Shown here piece after piece: positions 28,119 to 40,626 of a stretch of 64,000 bases of DNA. The stretch's first letter is position 1. Each line of letters starts with the position of its first letter. The stretch is from positions 682,001 to 746,000 of the forward strand of contig NZ_LR217725.1 in the NCBI RefSeq assembly GCF_900698965.1, given 5' to 3'. The stretch comes from Erwinia_E haradaeae_A (GTDB lineage: Bacteria > Pseudomonadota > Gammaproteobacteria > Enterobacterales > Enterobacteriaceae). Both the position numbers and the translations under genes were made by a program. The notes under the pieces were generated by a model. The model made no database searches. It had not been told where the DNA came from and saw only the letters and a list, made by a program, of their open reading frames with translations.

Positions 28119-30192
28119 TGTCAGCATGTAGCGCTTTAAGAGTCTGTATTATATGAAGCAGGTGCCTTATATATTTAATACAAGGTTGAATAGATAAGTA
28201 GCTACACTTTAAAAAAATATCAAGATTGTCTATCTTTGCTACTAATATGAGTTAGTAAATATTAGTGATCTTTATCATAATAAAGGTGCAGAAATTCGGC
28301 CCCTAGCGAGCAACTTTACTCAATCAGGTTTAGTGTTTTTAGTAGTATACAGAATATATACAACTTATTCTAATAGAATAACGATATGTTAATTTATAAT
28401 TTTTTGAAAATCCAGTGATATTCTCATTGAATATTATTCAAACAGAAAAATGACATCATGCCAAACATATTCTGTGTAAATCCTATGTTTCTCTTTATGA
28501 CAAGTATTTATATCCATGGAACATTACACACAGTATTTTAAAATATGAAATTCTAGTAAACTTTTGGATTCCATCTAAAGGTTAAAGAGAACGACTAGTG
28601 ATATTAAAAGGTAATAAGTGGCAACATCACTTATCATATAATCTTTATCTGTTCTTTACCTATACATACAACGATGATATCAGAAGGATGATAGCTATAG
28701 ATTTTATAGTTATAAAAATATATCACTTTATCTGAAGTAAAGACTATATATTTACGCAGTTCATAGTAAGAGACTTATCTTAAATCTAATTTCTCAAGAA
28801 AAAAAATTGGCTTTACTCTTGTGGCTGAGAGGATAGCAGCAACCTTACCGACATTTTAAAATTAAAATAAGCTCTACAATCTAAAATAACTCTATATATT
28901 AAGGAATATCCTCCTGATATCTATAATCTGTTAATTTTAAATAAATTGTAAAAGATCTAATCATATGCATGATACGATAGTATATCGCGACTATATCAGG
29001 TTATCGTGTGATGTATACGTCTCAACGAATTGTATCAGTACGAGATTAACCTAAAACCCTATTCATTTTTTTAAGATTCTGCTTGTGTCTAAGGATATAA
29101 CACTCCCAGTGATCATAAGACTGTGATATTTTCCCATTCTATTATGATGCCTTGTACTCTAAAAACAGACTCATCAGGATCAGATGAAATCACTATCACT
29201 TATAGCAGAAATTTTCATCTCAGATCTCTTAAAAGAGACCTGTTATGCTTAGAGGGATTGCTAAGTATTTTTAACCATATTCATTCTGTTGCTTATATGA
29301 TATATAATACTTAGTATGATTAGGGGTTAGTACATACAAGATCTAAGAAGAATGATACTAATAATATTAGTACTATGCACACCTAAAATCGCTATCATGA
29401 TAAATCTTCCCCATCGTAAGAAGATTATTAAACATTACTTAGAAGCTCTATTGGCATTGAGTAACTCAATTTTATGATCCTGTTCTAGTGGGGGACCATG
29501 GCCATTTACCGTATATAGCATTATTATTCTTCTAAGTACACTAGTTGCTTTAGTGAAAAAAATCCTAATTAGCCTTTAAAATAATCATTTTTCGTGTAAA
29601 GTTTTTACACTTATGACGCCTGTCATGGCTTTACTATCCCGTTTTGTAATATCTAGATTATTAAGTGATACCGGATGGATTTTGGTATAGCGATCTATTC
29701 TTTATATACAGAGTATAGTAAAGATATAACTAGTCGCTGTATAATATATATTATTATATATACCGCTATATATAGTATCAAATCAAAGTTTTATGCACTG
29801 CTTGATAAACCATAGTATGGTGTTCATATCCTATATTTTAACAATATAAATCTGATTACTTGAGGGGCGTTGTTAAAATGCCACACAATGTTTATAAAAC
29901 ATAAAAGTTTAATAAAACTATGGTTATTGTAGTTTTAGTTGTAAATATAAGCCTACTAGCTTCATCAAAAGATCTGGATTATACTACGTGAGTAACCCAA
30001 AATTTAGCTTTTTGATAACCGTCAAAAATGAATGTTTTCTATCTTTTTACTTACTCTGCTGATTGACTCAAAAATATTAATCGCATTTACAGTTTACATA
30101 CAGTAAAATGACTCAAAAAGTAAAGCATCATAGAGTAAAAATCAGTGCATAAAATTTTTGATAACTCATTTTTTAATAACTCATTAAAAGAG

Positions 30193-30573
30193 TTAATCCT
30201 CAAGAATTACCATAGCACAAGCATATTGCCTTTCATCAGAAAATGTGACATGAATGCGTGTTACACATAAAGTCTGCGCTATGATTTTTGCATGTTTTAA
30301 AAGGCACAAATAAGGCCTGCCAAGACTATCATGGCAGGTTTCTACTTGATTGAATGCTAAACCACCTCTCATACCAATACCAAATGCCTTAACGGTAGCT
30401 TCCTTGACTGCAAACCGTTTAGCAAGAAAAAGTTCTGGCTTGAGATTTTTTTTATATTGACTGAATTCAGCATCACTTAGTATGCGCTCTGCGAATCGAT
30501 CGCCTACCTTTCTGATTGTCGAAGCTATTCGAATAATTTCTACGATGTCAATTCCTACACCACAAACAGACAT
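30193..30573 (-). CDS. acpS: Holo-[acyl-carrier-protein] synthase
   Basis: Transfers 4'-phosphopantetheine from CoA to apo-ACP, the step that activates fatty-acid synthesis. 126 residues, the E. coli length. Asp9 in GVGIDIVEI and Glu58 in FLAKRFAVKEA are the magnesium ligands, and the C-terminal HVTFSDERQYACAMV strand is intact. It feeds the lipid pathway whose later steps (pssA, psd, pgsA, clsA, lpxP) are also in the window. Neighbours of E. coli acpS (rnc-era-recO-pdxJ) are absent on both sides. No clear ribosome binding site precedes the ATG at 30573. Confidence 0.96.
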   Translation of the reverse strand: MSVCGVGIDIVEIIRIASTIRKVGDRFAERILSDAEFSQYKKNLKPELFLAKRFAVKEATVKAFGIGMRGGLAFNQVETCHDSLGRPYLCLLKHAKIIAQTLCVTRIHVTFSDERQYACAMVILED

Positions 30574-31851
30574 TATGAAGTAACGCCAAATAGCTGCTTC
30601 ATATCGTATTTGATCTTATATAGCTGATGTACATATCACCACCTATTGTATTTATTAAGATTTTACACCTACAAAAAAACAATATATCTGTTCTCATTTG
30701 TCTATCCAATATTTAGATTCAATGCAATCATATAATCTCTTCTAGCGATCATTAGCGAAACCAGGTAAAACTCAAATCTCTATGCGAGAACTAGTTAGAT
30801 TTTTTAATTATTTTATGTTATCACAATAACTGGCATGACATAAAAAATGATTTTTTATCACTTTTTATGTCTGAATGTAATACGTAATGACTAATTATAT
30901 GCATAATATGTTGAGTTAGAGATAATATGGAATATATTCCAAAAGAGTAGCATTGCCAAGTATATGCAAAATTATTTAAATTTTTGCATATACTGACTGC
31001 TCAACAGAATATGCATATGCGCATGACCAACAGGCTCTACTCACTCTCTTATATTGCTGTTTCCAGTAAAGTTATTCTACTAATAATCATCGTAATTTTA
31101 CCACTCTCGATGAGTATTTGATAATCATTCATTATTATCAGAGCATCCGCTCTTTTCTCATTGTTGATCTAGTTGAATCCAGTCGATCTTTAATAAATAT
31201 GAAAATTGTACTAAAAATTATCATCATAATTATCATTATAAAATATACGCATACTGGCTCTAAAAGTTTATATAAATATATAAAGTTAAAATATATTTTT
31301 TCATCTTAATCCTAATCTAGTATTCAATCATAAATCCTGTCTAAACATATTCTAGTACTAGACAACTATTAAGGTTTATTGAAATGAAAGGGTTTTCTAA
31401 AAAAATAATTATACAATCCTTATAATTATTATTCTTAATGCAGTCAGTTTTTCCTCTCTAGCTCTCTATATTAAACCATAAATTAATAGCTAGTCTCTCT
31501 ATTATATAGAACTATCTTGATAGCGCTCTAGCTTTACCGAAACAGCTATCACTCATAAAAAATCCAATAAAATGATTATCTTATATTGCACACTGCGTTA
31601 ATGTGTATATCACGATGGACTCTACTGTTTGAGTAGAGTTACAAATTACTATAGTATGTACTCAGTACAGATATACATAACTGATTTATTAAAATTTATA
31701 GTGCATAATGTAATCCAAAATCTAAAGCCATTACAATGAACTTCTTAATCATTTACTAAGCAGCGATTTAATAAATATCTATTGATTAGATCAATAATAT
31801 TGATTTATGTAAAAAACCGTTTATGACTTAATAGTCAATATTTAATTATTA
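30574..31851. other. 1.3-kb spacer between acpS and lpxP
   Basis: AT-rich, no recognisable gene. A 63-codon Ile-rich frame at 31118-31309 is low complexity. Homology to pdxJ, era or recO could not be read. Confidence 0.5.
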
Positions 31852-32772
31852 TTAATATATTGATCTTAAACCATTTGGCCGTGTTTTAAATCGACGATGT
31901 AACCACATATATTGATGTGGAGCTCGCATGATTTCACGTTCAATAATTTGATTAATATATCTAGCCGCCTGCATTTTGTTTTCTATTGGATAGTCTTTAA
32001 GCTCTTCATGTATGAGTAACTGATAACCACTTCGATCATTTTTTCGCACTAATACCACCGGCATGAGTATTGGTTTTGCTAAGCGTGTAAGCACCCAGGT
32101 ACCACTAGTTGTGGCTACCTCAGGAACAGCAAACCACTGCACAAAAACACTACCATTTGGACCATAATCTTGATCTGGAGCAAACCAAACAGCGTCACCG
32201 GCTTTTAGTATATGCACTATACCGCGTAAATTGCGTCGATCTATCATTGCTTTATTAGAGCGCATTCTACCTCTGGTTTGAACCCATTCGATCACTTTAT
32301 TATTATGTGGACGATAAATAGCTGTCATAGGATGACATAAACCCATAGTTCGACCACCCATTTCAAGTGACATAAAATGCACACCAATCATAAGAATTCC
32401 GCGGCCAGTTTTTTGTGCGGCCTTTAAATGATTAAGACCTTCAACGCTAAACCAATGCTTAATGCGTCGATCAGACCAGAACCAAGCCATACCTGTTTCT
32501 AATAACCCCATGCCTAGGGATTCAAAGTTACTATTGATAAGGTGCTCTAACTCATCTTTAGGCATATCCGGAAAGCAGAGTTCCAAATTACGACGTACAA
32601 TATACATACGACGATGCATGAAACGCATAGATAGACGGCCCATCCAGGTACCTAAGCGATATAATAGAGGATATGGAAGCCGAACTAGAAGAAACAAGAT
32701 ACTAATGCCAAACCAAGTTAGCCAATAACGAGGACGTATTAAGTCTCTATGAAAATGTGATACCTGATGCAT
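31852..32772 (-). CDS. lpxP: Lipid A late acyltransferase, LpxP type
   Basis: Inner-membrane enzyme that adds a secondary acyl chain to Kdo2-lipid IVA. 306 residues, the length of both LpxL and LpxP. One membrane segment near 18-38, then the catalytic H-x4-E (VHFMSLEMGG, His132/Glu137). The block MGLCHPMTAIYRPHNN, VQTRGRMRSNKAMI and AVWFAPDQDYG fits E. coli LpxP (palmitoleoyl transferase, cold-induced there) clearly better than LpxL. The C-terminus APHQYMWLHRRFKTRP is shared. It could still act as the general first late acyltransferase if lpxL is gone, which this window cannot show. No ribosome binding site is evident at ATG 32772. Confidence 0.88.
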   Translation of the reverse strand: MHQVSHFHRDLIRPRYWLTWFGISILFLLVRLPYPLLYRLGTWMGRLSMRFMHRRMYIVRRNLELCFPDMPKDELEHLINSNFESLGMGLLETGMAWFWSDRRIKHWFSVEGLNHLKAAQKTGRGILMIGVHFMSLEMGGRTMGLCHPMTAIYRPHNNKVIEWVQTRGRMRSNKAMIDRRNLRGIVHILKAGDAVWFAPDQDYGPNGSVFVQWFAVPEVATTSGTWVLTRLAKPILMPVVLVRKNDRSGYQLLIHEELKDYPIENKMQAARYINQIIEREIMRAPHQYMWLHRRFKTRPNGLRSIY

Positions 32773-33039
32773 ATATACTCATATACATATTAGTTGGTTA
32801 ACTCTAGAGCTTTTAAAAAACTAGTGCAGTGTTTGCTGAATAAGCATATATCAAATATATTATGCCTTATATGCGATATAATTATATTCGAAAGATAAAA
32901 TTCTTGCGATATCTTTTATATATATAACCTTTATATCTGGCTGTGCCTGGCATATGATTCTGTCTGATAGAAGAGTTCTTGTTTCAAGATCTGAAAAAAT
33001 CCCTGATCTAGTTATTTTCAAGGAATAAAAATAAGTAAT

Positions 33040-33077
33040 ATTATGTAAATAATACGTAATTATGTAAATATTACGTA
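33040..33077. repeat. Tandem repeat, 19 bp x 2
   Basis: Units attatgtaaataatacgta and a copy with one mismatch (33040-33058, 33059-33077). Confidence 0.9.
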
Positions 33078-33789
33078 TATGATATTTATCAAATAATTTC
33101 TGCTAGCTATACATACCGCATAGCAATTCGCTATTATTACTATCTAATTATTACCATCTATATGCAGGAACTATTTTACAGAATAAACACTGGCCTAAAT
33201 ATATTAAGCATACCAAAATGTAAGATGTCTATCCTATACATGCTACTAAAAAATATTCATAATACTCTTAATAATTTTAATGATCTTGCGCTAAATTAGA
33301 TCAGCTGCTTTAAATCTAGAGAAATTTTATTTATACACTGAATCTGATATGCTGCTACAGCAAACAGTATAGTTATTATGTTAACTCCGTTAACTAACCA
33401 GACATTAGTACTAATACAATGAAACAAGGACCCAGTATTTATTGTTGATACAAAATTGACGTCCCACTCGATCTCTATTTATCATGATAAGTCTCATAGT
33501 AATACTATTTTATATATAGTCTTTTCTCTACGCTTTACAGAAATTATGTACTACAGAAATTATGTACTGCCTAAATATAACATTATAGTACACTATGTCT
33601 TGAATATTAGGTAAGATATGTAACGAGTTTCTTTTATCTGCTGCGCTTCTATGAAAAAGTACACCTTTTTGCATCAAAAAGATAAAAGATATTTTCAAAC
33701 TAAAGCGGCTCATTTTAATAATGCAGCATATATCACATTCCTCTTAACTCACGTCATATAAATCTCTTACTATATCTATCAGTTGTTAT

Positions 33790-33851
33790 AATGTTATAGA
33801 TAAATTGTTTTAATAGATGCAATGTTATAGATAAATTGTTTGAATAGATGA
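33790..33851. repeat. Tandem repeat, 31 bp x 2
   Basis: Units 33790-33820 and 33821-33851 differ at two positions; the longest of the spacer microduplications. Confidence 0.93.
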
Positions 33852-36800
33852 AATCTATTTATATATAAAAATATATTTCTTTATTATATAGTAGCGATAT
33901 TACGCGTATTTCACACTATTAGCTATTAATCAGTTGTTTTTCCAGTAGTATCACTCCAATTTATCATAGATCGCAATAGAACAACGAATGAATAGATCTC
34001 TGTAAAAGATCTCTATAACATTTTACATATGATAATTTTATGAAATCCTTTTTGATTATGAGTTATAAGAATCTTTCTCCCTGATATTTTATCATGAATA
34101 AACCTATTGGTAACCATTCAGGTACGCGAGTGTTTTGAACTGTTTAAAAAAATAAAAATAGCAAACATTACAGGCATGTAATGTTTACTGAGAATCCCAA
34201 AATTGTAGGTTATTTTAGCTGTGGCGTCACACATGTCACACATATAGGATTAGCATAGCTTGATCATTGTTATGATAAAAGTATAAACTAATTGCAGTGC
34301 ATAGCATTGTCACAGCCCAAAATATATCTTACAATTTATTATACAATATAGATGTTTAGATAACAAACCACAATATCTATATTCTAAATATATGAATAGA
34401 TTTGGACTAAAGAATCACACACCCTTATTCAGATTAAGTAATAGTTGCAATTCTTCATGTGTGTAGTACCTACAGTCTTACACGTGCTAACTGTAAATAA
34501 AACCTTTTGTATATCACGATAGATCCTAAAAGGATGTTGTCATTTTATAAAAAGATTGTCTACATCATAGACATTGCTAATTACCGATCTATATCTCTCA
34601 TAGAACTAAACAAGACGCAATAAATAAAAAGCATAATTATATTATATGGAATGTTAAAGGTACTTGGAGTGTGTGGATCTAACTTTTATTAATAGTTTTG
34701 TAATGTTTTTGATCAATCCATTGAACTCAACTATATTGTACACTACGATACTCTCATATAGAAGTCCTTGACTCTAACAAGACTGAAAAAGAATAAGATA
34801 TTCAATTAATATTTATACACACATCCCTCTATCACCCCTGATGCAGAAAATACATAAACATGGTCTATGTTGTAATAGACCATAGCATGTATCGTGAATA
34901 TTAGCAAGTTAGTATGCTGTTTTCGTCATTGTAGATGTACTTAATACAATTGCTTATCTAGGTAAATATAATGATATTTGATCTCAAGAAATATTTTTGC
35001 TATTTTTAAAATATAGAATTATTCAAATAAAATACATAAATAGACTGTACTACGATCAAAAATCGTCTAATTACTATTAGTCTAATCACTATTAATACTA
35101 CATAGTTGAACAATTAGTATTTTCACAATATTTCTAAAAATTCATTGAATCTATATTTATTAGAAAAAATAATTTCTCGTATTCAGTCAGCATGAATCTA
35201 CCTCAATAGATAATATTATTATAGTGACAAAAGTTCTCAACAGAAGCATTATCTATGTCTGCACAGGGTAAGCTAAATAGATTCTTACATATATAAGAGT
35301 CTCACTACCACCTTGCTGTCAGGTTAAAGATTTTGTTTAATGCCTTTATTATAGCAACATTTAAAATCACCTGATTAACGTCGTAAATGGTTAAAGAATC
35401 CTCCAAGCTCTATTGATCACTCTTGTTGTGACATCGCAATAGATGCCGTGAGCTCTTAAAAAAAATTACAGTAAATCTTTTGATTTCTTTTATTAACAGA
35501 TGCAATGCTCAATGAGCAGTGTAGTACCTTAAGCATCTTTTTCTAAAAATATCATCATATTAACTCATCTCAGTTGAACTAATATATGTTTTGTGTATTT
35601 TCTTGATTGCGTACTGTGATATATCTAACCGCAGAAATATACTATAAAAATTCTAGACGAAAACAAGATACTTGATAATCATGTCTACCAATCGAAGTAT
35701 GCTATACAGTGAAAATTCACTAACTATTTACTAGAACACTATTAATACTTTTTTAAGGCTATTATGATAGGAGTAACAGAAGATGTTCACATTACAATTC
35801 TGATGCTGATCATGCTATTATTATTAATTTTTGATCTTTATATAAAGAATTTGACTATGCGATAAGTTGAAAATATTGTGTATTGCTATGATTGAGAATT
35901 AAGATGATGTTAGTGATTTGTGCGAGAGCTCTAACGTTGCTATTTAAAAACAATTCACCTGATTAGCCTAGCGATTAATTGCTATTAAATCCTATCTCAT
36001 TATCGTCAAATACGACTAATACATGATGATATAATTACAGTCCTAACATCATACCATAAATGTTATTAACCAATCAGGTCACATACCTTAGAATTTTCAT
36101 GAACGAAGTCGCTGCGATATTTTCAGGAACTGCTCATATTATTAATATATATACTATTGAGGTTCTAATGGCCAATAGTGATATTACAGGCTATGATAGT
36201 TCATAAATTGATTTTTTACTAAAAATGATGTCTGTTACCTATCATCTATCTAACATTGATTTTATTCGTCCCCTGTATCTCATAAGAGCGCACTATATTC
36301 TGGATTGGCAGTATTGCGACTAGAGACATGATCATCTATGATCACTGCAGTTATTAGGTGCAAGCGCATATTACTGTTTCGCAGTCCTGCTGTTCAAGTA
36401 GATCTATTTAGTACACATCATCACTTCCATGAATATCTACATCAGAAAATACCTAACTCAGTCTCTTATGATTTTAGAATCAAAAATGGATACATAACTT
36501 CATACAACCTTTAGAAAATCTAGAAAATCTAAAAGAATGCGTGATAGCGTGATGAATTTATCCATTAGTTAAATCAAAACTCACAAGTCTACTCTAAAAA
36601 TAGACGTCCTGGTAAAATTAATAATATTAACGTTAGATAATATAAATTTATTAGTAAGCGAGCGCAAATACTCACAGTCAGTTACATTTGTATATAAGTA
36701 AAACCATCGAATATCTATGCAAAATACGACCTCACTAGTTATATATGTATATGCGTTATTGGCTGATGATCAGGATTTCTAGTCTCAAAAGTAAGATGCT

Positions 36801-37330
36801 TAAGCGCAATAAAAATAAACATAATTAATCGTATACCCACTCATCTCTATGCTCTTCCGATAATGAGCTGCTTCCATCACTCTGAAAAACATCATAAAAA
36901 TACAAATGCGTATAAAGCGCATAGAACACACTGCAAAAAATCTTTTATATCCGCTGGCTATATTAATAGTAGTAGTTGTTATTTTTATATGACTCTGTCA
37001 AGACATTCAATAAATTTTAAGTATGCATGCTCTTTAATCAACTATCAGTACACAGTCTGTGTAGTAGATCACAGTATAATATAGAGCAAACGCAGAAGTA
37101 ATATAATTTAGTGTTTTATGAAAACTATATCCTCTTACCAAAAACGTAACTAGATAATATCGAGATCCCCCGATAAATGATATTAACCGTCTATTCTATA
37201 TTAGTTTGAAAGTGTATTCGTAAAATATTTATATTTCAATACCTACCTTAATTTTTAATTTACATCCATAATAAAACAGATTAGCAAACTAATACCTCCT
37301 ACAGAGGATGAAGAGCTTCAAGAAGAACTC

Positions 37331-37354
37331 AAGATAATCTACAAGATAATCTAT
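37331..37354. repeat. Exact tandem repeat, 12 bp x 2
   Basis: Unit caagataatcta at 37331-37342 and 37343-37354. Confidence 0.9.
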
Positions 37355-37600
37355 AACAATTAAAATCTTAAGAGATGCTCTTAATTTTTATCTGACTTAC
37401 TATTGCAGCGCCAAATCTTTAACATTACAATTATATGCTTGCATAAACTCTGATTGAACTATCTGCAGACTCATAAACTTCAAATTGTAAAAACCTATTA
37501 ATTGTGAATCTAGTAACGACTAATATTTTGATCTCATCTTGTAGATCCAAAGAAAATTTTTTATTATAATACAAAACCAATCAACTATTGAGCATTAGTC

Positions 37601-38176
37601 ATGATTATCATTACAAAATCTGCCCAAGAACATTTTTCTAAACTGCTATCAACACAGCCTCATGGTACTCAAATTCGCGTATTTGTACTTAATCCAGGTA
37701 CCTCTGCTGCTGAGTGTGGTGTAGCCTACTGTGCTGGGGATGAGGTCAGCACGCATGATATCGAGTTAAAATTTGATAAATTATCAGCATTTATTGATAA
37801 TGCAAGCGCTCCTTATCTGCAAGATGCTGAAATTGACTATATTATAAATCCAATGGGTTCTCAACTCACACTAAAAGCACCTTATGCTAGAATGGGAAAA
37901 ATTAGCGATGACGCATCACTTTTTGATCGTGTAAAGTGGGTTCTGCAAGCACAAATAAATCCACAGCTAGCAAGACATGGCGGAGCAGTGTCTATAGTTG
38001 ATATTACCAGTGAAGGATATGTTATCCTAAAATTTAGCGGAGGTTGCAATGGTTGTGCAATGGTTAATGTAACTATCAAGGATGGCATTGAAAAAGAGCT
38101 ATTAGCTCAATTTTCAGAACTAAAAGGTGTAAAAGATCTAACTGAACATCAGTATGGCGATCATTCCTTCTATTAA
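37601..38176 (+). CDS. nfuA: Fe/S biogenesis protein NfuA
   Basis: Carrier that delivers [4Fe-4S] clusters to target apo-enzymes. 191 residues, the E. coli length. An N-terminal degenerate A-type domain (about 1-95) precedes the NifU-like domain (about 105-191) with the cluster-binding Cys149-x2-Cys152 (GGCNGCAMV). The ATG at 37601 aligns with the family start. In E. coli gntX is upstream; here it is flanked by gene deserts. Likely clients in a small genome are enzymes such as lipoyl synthase or respiratory proteins; none of these is in the window. Confidence 0.96.
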   Translation: MIIITKSAQEHFSKLLSTQPHGTQIRVFVLNPGTSAAECGVAYCAGDEVSTHDIELKFDKLSAFIDNASAPYLQDAEIDYIINPMGSQLTLKAPYARMGKISDDASLFDRVKWVLQAQINPQLARHGGAVSIVDITSEGYVILKFSGGCNGCAMVNVTIKDGIEKELLAQFSELKGVKDLTEHQYGDHSFY

Positions 38177-38556
38177 TAACATGAAGTAAGATGACAGCGT
38201 CTTAGCAGATATTTTATTTGAACTAACAGTGTCTTATAATATAGCTATATGATTTTAATATAGCAGCACGATACAAATCAGCGCTCAAACCCGTATTTTA
38301 TTAGATAATGTGATAGATGGTATCATTAAAATGCTTTAGTATATATTAAATATATATGTACCTTATAAGGTATCAAGATACATATTGATAATCTATCATA
38401 AGAATGTATATAATTAAAAGTTTATAACTTAATTGAAGTTACAATGTTTATCAATCAGTGATAAGATTACAATGATAATTGTTAAGCTATGTATAAAAAA
38501 TTTCATTTGTTTTTTTATTGTATATCCATTGAACACTTATTTTCAGGAATAGAAAG
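38177..38556. other. Spacer between convergent nfuA and rplY
   Basis: About 380 bp. A short palindrome TACCTTATAAGGTA lies near 38360-38373, but no clear terminator for either gene. Confidence 0.45.
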
Positions 38557-38844
38557 TCATTCCATACGAATAAAATCAATATGTTGTAGTTTGTCTTTAA
38601 ATGGATGACGCTGTATAGCGTGCACTTTTACTGGAATTTCTGTACCATCTATGATAATGGTTAGAATTTCCTTATAAAAATGAATCTTTGACTGAATATT
38701 CATAATCAAGTCTTGATTTAGCATGATAGGCCAAGGAGTTATTTTCCTACCGTAAATAATTGCAGGTAATTTATCCGCTCTACGTAAACGACGACTTGAA
38801 CCCGTACCATATGTCTTACGGCTTTCAGCATGAATGATAAACAT
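38557..38844 (-). CDS. rplY: 50S ribosomal protein L25
   Basis: Binds 5S rRNA in the large subunit. 95 residues (E. coli 94), single-domain L25 without the CTC extension. N-terminal SSRRLRRADKLPAIIYG and C-terminal HPFKDKLQHIDFIRME are typical. The ATG at 38844 has AGAGA upstream. It stands alone, as in E. coli. A 16-bp tandem duplication lies just upstream in the leader (38861-38892). Confidence 0.97.
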   Translation of the reverse strand: MFIIHAESRKTYGTGSSRRLRRADKLPAIIYGRKITPWPIMLNQDLIMNIQSKIHFYKEILTIIIDGTEIPVKVHAIQRHPFKDKLQHIDFIRME

Positions 38845-39508
38845 ATAAATTCTCTTTAAGTTGGATAGGTCTTGTGTTGAATAGGTCTTGTACGGGAATC
38901 TTATAATATAAGTTGTTATTATACAGGTTTTGTAGTCCGATAGAGAATCATCACTCTGTATTAATTTGATCAGAAATACACATGTTATAAAAAATATCTA
39001 TGTTATCACATATCTATCTGATCTCTATTGCAGAGATTTAGTATATAGTATACCTTGATCGATACATCCATAATAGTCGAAGTCTTTATATCTTACTGTG
39101 TCTTACTGTGTATATTATCGCACCATCCGATCAGATTTGGCTATTTAGTATTTAGGATGTGCAACTTAAATGTATACACTAGTATACATTTTATTAATAA
39201 GCGTTAATTATTTATTTAAAATAGCGCATATACCATATAGAATCTGAAAATATGATTTTTCTCATTATCATATAAAATACAACCATATCAGATCAACAGT
39301 ATCTGACTACTGCTACGATACAGATCTACACATTATTAGTAGAATTTGATTGACTTTGATATAGGTGTAATAACACCAATGCAATACATGTAATAGTATT
39401 ACAGGATTTTAATCCTACAATCCTCCGAACATCTATAAACTTAGTATACTACATGATCTACCATGATCTGCTCTAAAAGTCACATCTTACTTAATAAGCT
39501 TAAAATGA
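38845..39508. other. Spacer between rplY and pheV
   Basis: About 660 bp. Holds the 16-bp tandem repeat at 38861-38892 in the rplY leader and a short tcttactgtg duplication near 39096. No gene was seen. Confidence 0.5.
38861..38892. repeat. Tandem repeat, 16 bp x 2, in rplY leader
   Basis: ttggataggtcttgtg (38861-38876) and ttgaataggtcttgta (38877-38892). It lies 17 bp upstream of the rplY start on the minus strand. Confidence 0.88.
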
Positions 39509-39581
39509 TGCCCGAACTTGGAATCGAACCAAGGACACGGGGATTTTCAGTCCCCTGCTCTACCGACTGAGCTATCCGGGC
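39509..39581 (-). tRNA. pheV: tRNA-Phe (anticodon GAA), CCA not encoded
   Basis: 73-nt cloverleaf: acceptor GCCCGGA pairs with TTCGGGC, anticodon arm GGGGA-CTGAAAA-TCCCC, T arm CTTGG-TTCGATT-CCAAG. The A36-A37-A38 target of MiaA is kept. The three bases after the discriminator A read TCA, so the CCA end must be restored after transcription. All six other tRNA genes in the window encode CCA. A near-consensus promoter lies directly upstream. Confidence 0.96.
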
Positions 39582-39591
39582 TGTATTATTT

Positions 39592-39620
39592 ATTACACCG
39601 TAAACACCTGTGACTGTCAA
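39592..39620 (-). promoter_or_regulatory. Sigma-70 promoter of pheV
   Basis: On the minus strand TTGACA (39615-39620), 17 bases, then TGTAAT (39592-39597). Transcription would start only a few bases before the mature tRNA. Confidence 0.75.
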
Positions 39621-40580
39621 CGATTTTATTATTGAGTATACTCATATAAGTTTGATCTGCAATATAACTAGATTACCACCCGATTAATGATACGATCGTT
39701 TCTGTATTCTCAAATCTTACAAAGATTGTCATAGATGTATAATCTTAGTACTAAAAATTTATAACATCTTTTATCATCCATCGCTTTTATTATCCATCTA
39801 AATACAGCAGGTGGGCCACTTGATCACTGACCGTCTTGTTATTATTATCGCGATATGCAGTTGTTTCATACAAATCTTAACATATGTATGAGTAAAAAAT
39901 AGTTGTATCAGTCAAAAACAATCTGAGATATAGCTGAGTCATAATTTTATGTATATATCACCATAAGATATCTATCTGATTCTAGCAACATACTAAACCT
40001 AGAAACTCTAATGCTGATTGCATCTCTAAGATCTGTTAAGATAATCTCCGTATTTCATGGCAGATACAAGGGAACATAGGAGTTTGTATTACTGTTAGTG
40101 GATAACTATATCTACTAAATATACTGCGAGCAACTTATTTGACTGAATCCAATTCTATTGGACATGAACTGTATATGTATTTTTATTAAGTATTATCAGT
40201 TTTTATTGAAAACTAAGGTATGTTTTAGACATAGAATACATCATTTTATGTGTGATCAACGTTTTTATGAGCAACAAAAAATAGAATTTAGAAGAGTTAT
40301 CAAAATATAGGTATTTAATAAAAGATTCAAATATATATGGGCTTATGATAGATGTATTACCACTGAAATATATAAAAATATAAAGTATTAACTCAGTCGC
40401 ATTAGAGAGATATCACGAAAAATCACTAAGATTATATTATAATCGTATAATGTTCCTAATCCTGCATATATACAATATACGATGATTTTCGATACCTATC
40501 CTTTCCTTATTATACATAAAATGTATATTTTTCTACTTTCGATATATATAGTATATGCCGCAGTATTTTCTTATATCAAT

Positions 40581-40626
40581 AAGTTCTTGTATCAATAAGC
40601 ATGAAGTTCTTGTATCAATAAGCATA
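40581..40626. repeat. Tandem repeat, 23 bp x 2
   Basis: Units 40581-40603 and 40604-40626 differ only at the final base; a partial third copy precedes them. Confidence 0.9.

Larger units (their letters stand above)
27862..30192. other. 2.3-kb gene-free stretch between pth and acpS
   Basis: Holds a hairpin just after pth, a 13-bp exact tandem repeat (28093-28118) and unremarkable AT-rich DNA. A 63-codon frame at 29123-29314 has no recognisable motif. In E. coli pdxJ precedes acpS, but no PdxJ motif is readable near 30574 or here. Confidence 0.5.
32773..37600. other. Largest gene desert in the window (4.8 kb)
   Basis: No protein family could be read on either strand. It contains tandem duplications (33040-33077, 33790-33851, 37331-37354) and some slightly GC-richer patches (about 36270-36410) that may be eroded coding sequence. 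Short frames (33528-33713, 36863-37084) show no motif. No tRNA or large hairpin was found. Confidence 0.55.

Noticed and set aside
36863..37084. 73-codon frame in the large desert
   Set aside because: No motif or ribosome binding site; frames of this length are expected in such a long spacer.
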